The translations under genes and the position numbers were made by a program. Shown here piece by piece: positions 15,324-23,176 of a stretch of DNA of 33,713 bases. This DNA is from Opitutales bacterium (GTDB lineage Bacteria; Verrucomicrobiota; Verrucomicrobiia; Opitutales; UBA953). Below the pieces are notes generated by a model. The model was not told where the DNA came from, searched no databases, and saw only the letters and a list, made by a program, of their open reading frames with translations. The DNA lies in assembly GCA_017935025.1 (NCBI GenBank), contig JAGBIL010000029.1, positions 1-33,713 of the forward strand. Direction: 5' to 3'. Numbering within the stretch: position 1 is the stretch's first letter; every line of letters starts with the position of its first letter.

Positions 15324-16514
15324 CTACATCGGCGGCGGCGGACCTCCGTTCCCGCCGCGCCGCTCGGGGCGATCGCCTTTTTTCTTCGCGGGAGCGCCGG
15401 AATCGCCGCTGACGATTTCGCTCTGTGACGGGCGCGTCGTCGCAACATCGTCGCCTTCGTTCAAGCCGCTTTTGATTTCGATAAAATTCAAATTACCCAC
15501 GCCGATTTCGATTTTGCGGCGCTCAAAGCGATGCTCGCCGAGTTTGACGAAAACAAAACGCGTATCGTCTTCGACAAACACCGCGCTCGCGGGAACGCTG
15601 ACCACGTTTTCCGCGCGCGAAACCAAAATCGAAATGTTCGAGCTGATGCCCGGACGAATCAGCCGCTTTCCGGCTTGAAACTTCACACGCACGGGGAATT
15701 TGTACAGCGTCGAAGTCGCCGAATCCTGCACGCCGAACGGCGAAAGGTAATCCACTTTCCCGTGAAACGTCGTTCCCGGGAGCGAATCGAAAGACAAATG
15801 CGCGTCCGACTCGAGGTCGATTTTGTTCGCTTCGATTTCGTTCAAATCCGCTTCGACACGCAGGTTTTTCATGTCGTTGATTTTCATCAGCGTCGTTCCG
15901 TTGGAGAACGATCCTGCGCCGGAAATAACGTTCCCGACGTAAACTTCAAGGTCGGAAACCATGCCGTCGTGCGGCGCGCGGATTTGCGTTTTGGAAAGTT
16001 CTTCGCGCGCCTTGGCGAGCGAGGAACGAACGACTTCAAGTTGCAGTTTTGCGGTTTCAAACGACGTCACGGAATCGAGATAATCCTGCTCCGTTGCAAA
16101 ATCGTTTTCAAAAAGTTCCTTGATGCGCCGCATATCGCGCTCGGATTTTTCCACGTCGAGTTCGCGCTGGCGCTCGGTGCGCTCGGCGGCGTCAACTTCC
16201 GTCTGATACGTGCTCGCGTCGATTTCGAGCAACAAATCGTCCTTTTTGACGTTGTCGCCGTTTTCGACGTTGATGCGAATAATTTTCCCGTTGATTTCGG
16301 ACTTAATTTCGGTCGCTGTTTCGGGTTCGACAAAACCGCTGACGATAATGTTTTCCTCAATCGTGCGGCGCGCTGCCTTCACGGTGGAGACGGCGGGCAA
16401 ATTCGCAGCAACGCCGCCGGAGTTCAAAACTTTTTCGCAACCCGTTCCCGCGAAGGGCAACACGGCGAGCAGGCTCAACGCCACGGCGGAAATTATTGTT
16501 TTTCGGAGAATCAT
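15324..16514 (-). CDS. MacA-like periplasmic adaptor (membrane fusion protein)
   Basis: A 396-residue adaptor that links the inner-membrane ABC pump to the outer-membrane channel. A signal peptide ends near TGCEKV, and C26 could be lipid-modified although the residues before it are not a canonical lipobox. It has the usual adaptor order: first half-lipoyl strand (SGFVEPETATEIKSEINGKIIRINVENGDNVKKDDLLLEID), a coiled-coil hairpin (about 95-185, rich in Glu/Arg), second lipoyl half (IRAPHDGMVSDLEV), beta-barrel and membrane-proximal domain. The C-terminal tail is low-complexity, ending in GGNGGPPPPM. It follows the TolC-like gene by 21 bases. Confidence 0.9.
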   Translation of the reverse strand: MILRKTIISAVALSLLAVLPFAGTGCEKVLNSGGVAANLPAVSTVKAARRTIEENIIVSGFVEPETATEIKSEINGKIIRINVENGDNVKKDDLLLEIDASTYQTEVDAAERTERQRELDVEKSERDMRRIKELFENDFATEQDYLDSVTSFETAKLQLEVVRSSLAKAREELSKTQIRAPHDGMVSDLEVYVGNVISGAGSFSNGTTLMKINDMKNLRVEADLNEIEANKIDLESDAHLSFDSLPGTTFHGKVDYLSPFGVQDSATSTLYKFPVRVKFQAGKRLIRPGISSNISILVSRAENVVSVPASAVFVEDDTRFVFVKLGEHRFERRKIEIGVGNLNFIEIKSGLNEGDDVATTRPSQSEIVSGDSGAPAKKKGDRPERRGGNGGPPPPM

Positions 16515-16535
16515 TTTCTTTTTTTTCGTTAAATT

Positions 16536-18164
16536 TTATTCGGCGGATTCGTCGAGTTCGCTCCATGTAAATCCGTTTTCGGAAAGAATGCGTCCGTCGA
16601 GGCGGGCGGTTTTGGCGCGCGCCACGGCAACGTCGAGTTGCGCCTGAATTTCTTCGAGGCGGGCGGTGTCGAGCGAATCCTGCGCGGAGAGCACGTCCGT
16701 CAGCGTCGCTTCGCCGAGCGAATAGCGCGCGCGTTGCCCCTTAAAAGATTCGTTTTGCATTTTGAGTGCGACCTGCGCCGCCGCGAGGCGTTCCCGCGCG
16801 GCTTCGAGCGAGCGCCACGCCGAGCGCGCATCAAACATTGCGTTTTGCAAAGCCTGCGCCGTGGCGAGCTCCACGTTTTTCCGGCGCTTCATCGCTTGGC
16901 GGAGTTCGGCTTCGCTCGCTCGGAACCCGATCGGCACGGAGAACTGAATCCCCGCCGACAAATTGTAGCCCCGGCGGTCGTTCCCGTAAGCGCCGCGCAC
17001 GGCGTCCCACGGCGAGCTTTCGCGTCCGCCGACTTCCGCGCCGAGCACCAAATCGAGATTCGGGTTGTCTGCGTTTTCCGCCACTTCGTAACTGAGCGCC
17101 GCCTGCTCGCGTTCGATTTCCTGAATCTGCAAATCGATATCGAAAACGCGCACGGCGGAAATCCATTCGCCGAAAGAGCGCGTTTCGCGGTTTTCCGGCG
17201 TTTCCGCGAGCGTCGCGACGCGGTAAACGAGCGCTTCGTCTTCGTCGCCCTTTTCTCCGAGCAATTTGCGGATTCTATCGTCGCAATCCTCCACGGACTG
17301 GCGGGCGCGCACGAGATTGACGCGGCGGGAAGCCACTTCCGCCTCCGCCTGCAAAACGTCTTCAAGCGTTGCCGCGCGCCCGGATTTGAGTTCGCGTTTT
17401 TTCCGCACCTGTTCGAGCACGCTTTCCGCGTGGCGCAAACTGCTCAACCGCGCGGAAACGAGCGCGTAACTCGCGGAAAGATTCCAATACGCGACTTCCG
17501 TGTCGTAAATCAGATCCAGCGTCGTTTTCCGCAGGGAAAGTCCGCTTTTCAAAACGTTTTGCCGGGCGATGACTATCGGAGCGAGATTGATTTTTTTGCC
17601 GAACCCTTTCAGCAAAGGTTGTGCGATGCTTACGCCCGCCGCGACCGAAGAATCCGCCGTGTACGGCGCGTTCCCGTCCAGATTATAGCCGCGGTTAAAA
17701 TTTCCGTAGATTTTTGCCTCCGTGCCGAAAGCAAATTTTTTGGAAAGCTCGACGGAATTGTTCCAACCCTGATTGCTCGTGCGCGCGCTTGTGTTTTTCC
17801 AATACGGTGTCGTTCCCGTAGTGTCGTAAGTCGAAGAAAACGAAAATTTCGGGTCAAACGCCGCTTCCGCAATATCCGGAGTGTCTTCGACGATGGATTT
17901 TTCGACGCGCCCGACGGCGAGCCCGAGATTTTTCCGCAAAGCCTGCGGGATTGCATCCGTCAGCGTCAAAAGCGTTCCCGGGCGAACGACTTTTGCCACG
18001 TCTTCCGCCGTAATTTCCGGCAACTCAAACGCGCGGCGCGCACGACTCACCCCGCCGTTTGCGGGAACGTTTTTCTCTGCGGCGGGTTGCGCGGGAACAT
18101 CCGTTTGAGCGGCAAATGCCGTCGATGCCCAAAAGAAAGGGAGCAACAAAAATATTTTTTTCAT
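16536..18164 (-). CDS. TolC-like outer membrane efflux protein
   Basis: A 542-residue outer-membrane channel. The ATG at 18164 is taken as start; the frame also has a TTG one codon earlier. Signal peptide MKKIFLLLPFFWASTAFA. The body has two similar helical repeats typical of the OEP family, with long amphipathic helices such as RLSSLRHAESVLEQVRKKRE and RSLEAARERLAAAQVALKMQ and the second-repeat end YSLGEATLTDVLSAQDSLD. It is the first gene of the operon, with the adaptor, ATPase and permease downstream on the same strand. Together these form a trans-envelope pump. Confidence 0.9.
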   Translation of the reverse strand: MKKIFLLLPFFWASTAFAAQTDVPAQPAAEKNVPANGGVSRARRAFELPEITAEDVAKVVRPGTLLTLTDAIPQALRKNLGLAVGRVEKSIVEDTPDIAEAAFDPKFSFSSTYDTTGTTPYWKNTSARTSNQGWNNSVELSKKFAFGTEAKIYGNFNRGYNLDGNAPYTADSSVAAGVSIAQPLLKGFGKKINLAPIVIARQNVLKSGLSLRKTTLDLIYDTEVAYWNLSASYALVSARLSSLRHAESVLEQVRKKRELKSGRAATLEDVLQAEAEVASRRVNLVRARQSVEDCDDRIRKLLGEKGDEDEALVYRVATLAETPENRETRSFGEWISAVRVFDIDLQIQEIEREQAALSYEVAENADNPNLDLVLGAEVGGRESSPWDAVRGAYGNDRRGYNLSAGIQFSVPIGFRASEAELRQAMKRRKNVELATAQALQNAMFDARSAWRSLEAARERLAAAQVALKMQNESFKGQRARYSLGEATLTDVLSAQDSLDTARLEEIQAQLDVAVARAKTARLDGRILSENGFTWSELDESAE

Positions 18165-18289
18165 CAAAACGAGAATTGATGCTTATAGAATCTTAAATAA
18201 GGAAAAACGCGTCAAAACCGAATTTGTTGCAAAATGAACTCCGCCGCCGTACGAACGCTCATTTTTTGTTCGGCAGGAAAAAGGATTTT

Positions 18290-18302
18290 CGGCAGACTGC
18301 CG
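18290..18302. promoter_or_regulatory. Small palindrome just before uppP
   Basis: CGGCAG-A-CTGCCG, 11 bases upstream of the uppP start, with a further CGGCAG copy about 20 bases before it. It could be an operator or a hairpin affecting translation. The intergenic space is shared with the divergent TolC-like gene. Confidence 0.3.
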
Positions 18303-18312
18303 TGAAATTTTC

Positions 18313-19323
18313 ATGAAAAAAATTATTTCCGCCTTTCTGTTTTTAACGCTTTACACTGCCGTTCCCGCGTCCGCAAACCCGCCGGCACCGGAAAACGCCG
18401 TTCCCGCAGAGGAAATTTTCAACGCGAAAAACGCCGCCGTGCTCGGCGTCGTCGAAGGACTGACGGAATATTTGCCCGTGTCCTCGACGGGACACCTGAT
18501 TTTGACCAACGCCGCACTAAATCTGGATTCCGACGCGCCGATTCTTTCGCGAGACGGAAGCGGTAAAATCGTTGAAGACCGCGACGGCTCGCCCTTCACC
18601 GTCAAGGAGTCCGCCGACGCGTACTCAATCATTATTCAGTTCGGCGCGATTATCGCCGTGCTTTTCGCCTATTGGAAACGCTGCACGGGAACGCTTTTCG
18701 GCGTGTTCCGAGGCGACGTTGCAAGCTGGCAGCTCTCGCGCAACCTGGTCGTCGCCTTCGTTCCCGCCGCCGGGCTCGGATTCATTTTTTCGGACAAAAT
18801 CGAAGAATACCTGTTCAATCCCGTTACGGTGGCGATCGCGCTGATTATCGGCGGCGTGCTCATGCTTGCCGTCGACCGTCGGCAAAAGAAACGCGCTGTA
18901 GTACAATGCGACGGGAACACGGACGAGCCGGGACCGGATTTGCAGGAGCTCACCGTAAAACAATCGCTCACCATCGGACTGATGCAGTGTATCGCGCTTT
19001 GGCCGGGCATGAGTCGCTCGATGGCAACGATTGTCGGCGGCTACATCGCGGGACTTTCGCCGCGCCGCGCGACGGAGTTTTCGTTCCTGCTCGGGTTGAT
19101 CACGCTTTCCGCCGCATCGATTTACAAAACGCTGAAATGCGCTCCGCAAATGCTGGCATCGTTCGGCGCGGAAGTTTCCGCCATCGGGCTGGCTGTGGCC
19201 TTTGTCGCCGCGTTTGCCTCCGTGAAATGGATGGTCGATTGGATTTCCAAGCACGGACTTGCCGCGTTTGCGTGGTATCGCTTTGCTCTCGCCGCCGTCG
19301 TTCTGGGCTGGGCCCTGATTTAA
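18313..19323 (+). CDS. uppP: Undecaprenyl-diphosphatase (UppP/BacA)
   Basis: A 336-residue membrane enzyme that removes a phosphate from undecaprenyl diphosphate, recycling the lipid carrier for peptidoglycan and surface-polysaccharide synthesis. The two active-site regions are clear: EGLTEYLPVSSTGHL at 48-62 and ALWPGMSRSMATIVGGYIAGL at about 228-248. It is longer than the usual 265-275 residues. It begins with a signal-like segment (IISAFLFLTLYTAVPASANP), has an extra charged loop of about 20 residues after the first motif (DGSGKIVEDRDGS) and another before the second (RRQKKRAVVQCDGNTDEPG). First gene of a plus-strand run. Confidence 0.95.
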   Translation: MKKIISAFLFLTLYTAVPASANPPAPENAVPAEEIFNAKNAAVLGVVEGLTEYLPVSSTGHLILTNAALNLDSDAPILSRDGSGKIVEDRDGSPFTVKESADAYSIIIQFGAIIAVLFAYWKRCTGTLFGVFRGDVASWQLSRNLVVAFVPAAGLGFIFSDKIEEYLFNPVTVAIALIIGGVLMLAVDRRQKKRAVVQCDGNTDEPGPDLQELTVKQSLTIGLMQCIALWPGMSRSMATIVGGYIAGLSPRRATEFSFLLGLITLSAASIYKTLKCAPQMLASFGAEVSAIGLAVAFVAAFASVKWMVDWISKHGLAAFAWYRFALAAVVLGWALI

Positions 19324-19402
19324 GCGTGCTTAAATTTTGATAAAAAAACGCGTGATTGAGGCTTGAAGCACGACGCGGGAACTCGCTATCCTCTCCCGCC
19401 AT

Positions 19403-19789
19403 ATGAGCAACGAAGAAAAAAACACATCTGTAACGCCGGCACGTTTTCTCGCGTCCGTTTTCGGGCTCGGAGCCGTTGTCGACATTTTTATCGCCGCGAT
19501 TTTCGGCTATGAATCTCCGCTCACGGGGGCGCTTTTCCTGCTCGGCGGAATCGTAACTGCACTGGTCGCCTTTACCATCGGGTGCATTTCCGGTTCCTCG
19601 TTTGCTCGCCGTTGTAGCTACATTGCAATCGGACTTGCAATCCTCGTCACTCTCGCGGGAACAGCAGCGCTTTTTGTCGATAAGGGCTTTGAAGACCGCT
19701 GCGTCAGAGACTGGCGCAAAATCGCCGAAAAGTCCTACCGGATCGAACGCCGCCTCGAAAATCTCGAAGACCGCTTCGACCGCGACTGA
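19403..19789 (+). CDS. Small membrane protein of unknown function
   Basis: A 128-residue protein not recognised. A short polar head is followed by three hydrophobic segments: FLASVFGLGAVVDIFIAAIFG, GALFLLGGIVTALVAFTIGC and YIAIGLAILVTLAGTAALFV. A charged C-terminal helix of about 35 residues (EDRCVRDWRKIAEKSYRIERRLENLEDRFDRD) could form a coiled coil in the cytoplasm. It lies 28 bases before leuD. The gene is likely real from its position and spacing. Confidence 0.65.
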   Translation: MSNEEKNTSVTPARFLASVFGLGAVVDIFIAAIFGYESPLTGALFLLGGIVTALVAFTIGCISGSSFARRCSYIAIGLAILVTLAGTAALFVDKGFEDRCVRDWRKIAEKSYRIERRLENLEDRFDRD

Positions 19790-19817
19790 TTTCAGTTTTT
19801 CCTCTGCATTTTCAAAA

Positions 19818-20402
19818 ATGGCCCTCGAAAAAATTACCGCCGTGTCCGGAGTTCCCGCCTTTGTCGCCGGCGACGATATCGACACCGACCGCATCATTCC
19901 CGCACGCTTTCTGAAAAGCATCACATTTGATGGGCTCGGGGAGTTCGCCTTTTACAACGAACGCAAAAATGATGACGGGACCGACAAGCCCCACCCGCTC
20001 AACGCGCTACCGCACGCAAAAATTCTCGTTACGGGCGTGAATTTCGGTTGCGGCAGTTCCCGTGAACATGCGCCGCAAGCGCTTTGGCGGCGCGGCATCC
20101 GCGCAATTGTTGCAGGAAGTTTTGCGGAAATTTTCTTCGGAAATTCGACCACGCTCGGCATCATCTGCGTGTGCGCAACGCGCGAAAATCTCGCCGAAAT
20201 CGAAGCGTGGATTGCCGAGAATCCGAACGAGGAAATGACCGTTGACATCGAAAGACTCTGCGTCCGCTTCGGCGAAAAAAGCGTTCCCGTAACGTTTCCC
20301 GATACCGTACGCCGCGCACTCATCGACGGACGCTGGGACCCGATTGCGGATTTGCTCGAAAACGCGGAAAAAATCAACGCTCTCGCGCAAAAAGTCGCCT
20401 AA
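19818..20402 (+). CDS. leuD: 3-isopropylmalate dehydratase small subunit
   Basis: A 194-residue subunit that, with LeuC, isomerises 2-isopropylmalate to 3-isopropylmalate in leucine synthesis. Family marks: DDIDTDRIIPARFLK near residues 20-34, VNFGCGSSREHAPQAL, and IVAGSFAEIFFGNS. The ATG at 19818 is chosen because the conserved region begins directly after it; the open frame extends upstream to 19602 only as a shadow of the neighbouring gene. LeuC is not encoded in the window, so this gene is separated from its partner. Only 3 bases separate it from ruvA. Confidence 0.93.
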   Translation: MALEKITAVSGVPAFVAGDDIDTDRIIPARFLKSITFDGLGEFAFYNERKNDDGTDKPHPLNALPHAKILVTGVNFGCGSSREHAPQALWRRGIRAIVAGSFAEIFFGNSTTLGIICVCATRENLAEIEAWIAENPNEEMTVDIERLCVRFGEKSVPVTFPDTVRRALIDGRWDPIADLLENAEKINALAQKVA

Positions 20403-20405
20403 GCC

Positions 20406-21056
20406 ATGATTGTTTCGCTTTCCGGAATCCTCATCGAAGCCGCAATTTTCCGTGCCGTAATCGAATGCGCCGGAGTCGGCTACGAAGTGAACATTCCCGT
20501 TTCCACTGCGGAAAAGTTGCCGCGCATCGGAGAAAAAGTACGTCTATTCACGCTGCAAACCTTCCGGGAAGACGGACAATCGCTTTACGGATTCCACAGC
20601 GCGGAAGAACGCGACTTTTTCAAGATGCTCATCGAAAAAGTCAGTGGTATCGGTCCCGGAATCGCGCTGAAAATTTTCTCACGGCTTTCCCTGCCCGTTT
20701 TGCGTGATGCTATTCGCCGCAGCGACGTTGCCCTGCTCTCGCAATGCCCCGGGATCGGCAAAAAAACTGCCGAACGCCTCGTTGTTGAGCTGCGCGATAA
20801 AGTCGCTCTCGTCGGAGGAAGCGCGGCGGGAACGGCAAAAAAATCCGTCAGCTCACCGGCGGGGATCGACGCGGGAACGCCGCCTGCGGAAAACGGAAGC
20901 GACGCGGACGAAAGTGCACAAGCCGACGCCGTTGCCGCGCTGATGGCACTCGGATTCAAACTCGCCGACGCGGACAAAGCCGTACGCGCCGCCGTCGCCA
21001 AAGCCGGTGCTGACGCTCCCGTGGAAAAACTCGTCCGCCTCGCGCTCGGCAATTAA
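20406..21056 (+). CDS. ruvA: Holliday junction branch migration protein RuvA
   Basis: A 216-residue protein that binds four-way DNA junctions as a tetramer and loads the RuvB motor. The N-terminal OB domain (MIVSLSGILIEA, VGYEVNIP, LYGF) is followed by two helix-hairpin-helix motifs (LIEKVSGIGPGIALKI and LSQCPGIGKKTAERLVVELRDKV), a flexible Ala/Gly/Asp-rich linker and a C-terminal three-helix domain (DAVAALMALGFKLADADKAVRAA) that would contact RuvB. The linker is longer than in most relatives. ruvB and ruvC are not nearby. Confidence 0.95.
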   Translation: MIVSLSGILIEAAIFRAVIECAGVGYEVNIPVSTAEKLPRIGEKVRLFTLQTFREDGQSLYGFHSAEERDFFKMLIEKVSGIGPGIALKIFSRLSLPVLRDAIRRSDVALLSQCPGIGKKTAERLVVELRDKVALVGGSAAGTAKKSVSSPAGIDAGTPPAENGSDADESAQADAVAALMALGFKLADADKAVRAAVAKAGADAPVEKLVRLALGN

Positions 21057-21150
21057 CGCCGTAAAACACACGCACTGGAAGGGACCGCTCCCCGGAAAAG
21101 TTTTTCCAATTGGCAGTTCGCCCGAAAAAGGTTTAAATGTACCCTTTTTT

Positions 21151-21450
21151 ATGGACGAAAACGCAGACAGCACACTTGCCATCAGCGGTGCGGAGAAGAA
21201 AAAACTTCGGGGACAGGCACAACTCCTCGAAGCAAAAATTTCCGTCGGCAAAAACGGTGTTACGCCGGAAATGCTCAAAACACTCAATATTATTTTCAAA
21301 AAAGATCCGCTCGTGAAAGTGCGTTTCTCCGAAGGGCGCGCGGAAATGAAAGCACAAATTGCCGAAATCGAATCCGGCACGGGAGCGCTTTGCGTCGGCC
21401 ACGTCGGGCGCACGGCATCGTTTTTCAAAAATCTTCCTGAAGAACTCTAA
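21151..21450 (+). CDS. yhbY: YhbY-type CRM-domain RNA-binding protein
   Basis: A 99-residue protein with a single CRM domain. KKLRGQAQLLEAKISVGKNGVT fits the helix-strand-loop pattern of YhbY, where the GKxG loop contacts RNA; LIKV-like LVKVRF follows. YhbY associates with 50S ribosomal precursors. The ATG at 21151 is chosen because the family starts just before KKLRG; an upstream frame runs back into the ruvA end. The second half is divergent (FSEGRAEMKAQIAEIESGTG). It lies 18 bases before fhs. Confidence 0.82.
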   Translation: MDENADSTLAISGAEKKKLRGQAQLLEAKISVGKNGVTPEMLKTLNIIFKKDPLVKVRFSEGRAEMKAQIAEIESGTGALCVGHVGRTASFFKNLPEEL

Positions 21451-21468
21451 TTCCTTTTTTTACTATCC

Positions 21469-23100
21469 ATGAAAGAGATTCCTATTTTTGACCTTGCAGA
21501 TAAACTCGGCATCGACGGCGATTTTGTCGAGCCCTACGGTCGCGACAAAGCGAAAATTTCGCTCGACGCGCTGAAGAATCCGCCGAAGCAGGGAAAGCTG
21601 ATTCTCGTTTCCGCGATTACGCCGACACCTGCAGGCGAAGGCAAAACGACAACGTCTATCGGGCTCGCACAAGGTTTTAAAAAAATCGGGAAAAGCGCCG
21701 CGCTTGCGCTTCGTCAGCCGTCGATGGGCCCCGTCTTCGGTCGCAAAGGCGGTGCCACGGGCGGCGGGAAAAGCACCGTTCAGCCGGCGACGGAAATTAA
21801 TTTGCAGTTCACGGGAGACTTCCACGCCGTCACATCCGCGCATAACCTGCTCGCAGACGCTATCGACAACCGACTTTACTTCCGTAGCACGCGCCTCGAT
21901 TCGCGCCGCGTGACGTGGAAACGTGTTCTCGATATGAACGACCGCGCGCTACGCAACATCATCGTGGGATGCGGCGGGAACGGCGTTCCGCGCGAAACAG
22001 GCTTCGACATCACCGTCGCATCCGAAATTATGGCGATTCTTTGCCTCGCACAAAACTACGAAGATTTGCGCGCACGCCTGAATAAAATGGTGGTCGGCTT
22101 CGATGCGGAGAACAAACCCGTTTTCGCGGAGGAAATCGGTGTTACGGGCTCGCTCATGGCGATTCTTAAAGAGGCGCTCAAGCCGAACCTGGTGCAGAGT
22201 GTCGAAGGCGTTCCCGCGTTTATTCACGGCGGTCCGTTCGCGAATATCGCACAAGGTTGCAACTCCGTCATTGCGACGAAAATGGCAATGAGCTATGCCG
22301 ATTACGCAATCACGGAAGCCGGTTTCGCGTTTGACCTCGGCGGAGAAAAGTTTTTCGACATCAAATGCCGCACGGCGGACTTTGCTCCGGATGCCGTCGT
22401 TATCGTCGCCACGATCCGCGCTCTAAAAATGCACGGAGGACGTAGCCTGAAGGAACTCACGGAAGCGGACGTTCCCGCCGTCGAACGCGGATTGGAAAAT
22501 CTCGCTGCGCACATTGATTCGGCGAAAAAATTCAAGCGCCCGATCGTCGTTGCCATCAACCAATTCCCGACGGATACCGAAGAGGAATTTGCCGCCGTTA
22601 GAAATTTCTGCGCTTCGCAAAACGTGGCGTGTGCGGTGGCGAATGTTTTCGGACAAGGCGGAGAAGGCGCTATCGAGCTCGCGAAAGTAGTCGCGGCTGC
22701 TTGTTCCATACCTTCGCCGGAGTTTGTTCCGATTTATCCGCTCGACGTTCCCGTCGAAGAAAAGCTCAACATCATTGCCCGTGAAATTTACGGTGCGGAC
22801 GGAGTGACGATTGCCGCCAAAGCGAGAAAAAAACTCGAAATGCTCGAACGCGCGGGCGCGCCTCAGCTCATGATTTGCATGGCGAAAACGCAGAATTCGA
22901 TTTCCGATGATCCCGCGAAGCTCGGTCGCCCGCGCAATTTCACGATTTCCGTGCGCGATTTTGAGATCGCCGCCGGTGCGGGCTTCCTCGTTGCGCTCAC
23001 AGGCGAGATCATGCGTATGCCCGCTCTCCCGAAAGTGCCCTGCGCCGAATCCATCGACCTCGATGCCGACGGGAACATCACCGGAATGCTCGGCGTGTAA
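21469..23100 (+). CDS. fhs: Formate-tetrahydrofolate ligase
   Basis: A 543-residue enzyme that joins formate to tetrahydrofolate using ATP, giving 10-formyl-THF for purine and formyl-Met synthesis or for formate use in fermenting bacteria. The P-loop is TPTPAGEGKTTT at 51-62, followed by RQPSMGPVFGRKGGATGGG and the family run TGDFHAVTSAHNLLADAIDN. Near-full-length homology is evident up to the C-terminal LTGEIMRMPALPKVPCAE motif. Both ends and length fit the family (about 550-560). It sits between yhbY and the tryptophanase-like gene, with spacing that would allow co-transcription with yhbY. Confidence 0.97.
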   Translation: MKEIPIFDLADKLGIDGDFVEPYGRDKAKISLDALKNPPKQGKLILVSAITPTPAGEGKTTTSIGLAQGFKKIGKSAALALRQPSMGPVFGRKGGATGGGKSTVQPATEINLQFTGDFHAVTSAHNLLADAIDNRLYFRSTRLDSRRVTWKRVLDMNDRALRNIIVGCGGNGVPRETGFDITVASEIMAILCLAQNYEDLRARLNKMVVGFDAENKPVFAEEIGVTGSLMAILKEALKPNLVQSVEGVPAFIHGGPFANIAQGCNSVIATKMAMSYADYAITEAGFAFDLGGEKFFDIKCRTADFAPDAVVIVATIRALKMHGGRSLKELTEADVPAVERGLENLAAHIDSAKKFKRPIVVAINQFPTDTEEEFAAVRNFCASQNVACAVANVFGQGGEGAIELAKVVAAACSIPSPEFVPIYPLDVPVEEKLNIIAREIYGADGVTIAAKARKKLEMLERAGAPQLMICMAKTQNSISDDPAKLGRPRNFTISVRDFEIAAGAGFLVALTGEIMRMPALPKVPCAESIDLDADGNITGMLGV

Positions 23101-23176
23101 TCCGGTAAGCGGTTTTTAGCGAAAAAAAAATCTCAACCGACAAAAGCAAGATTCTCCCAACACACAAAATACACTA

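Noticed and set aside
16638-18179. Long plus-strand frame opposite the TolC-like gene
   Set aside because: Arg/Phe/His-rich shadow with no domain; the minus-strand frame has the OEP repeats and a signal peptide.
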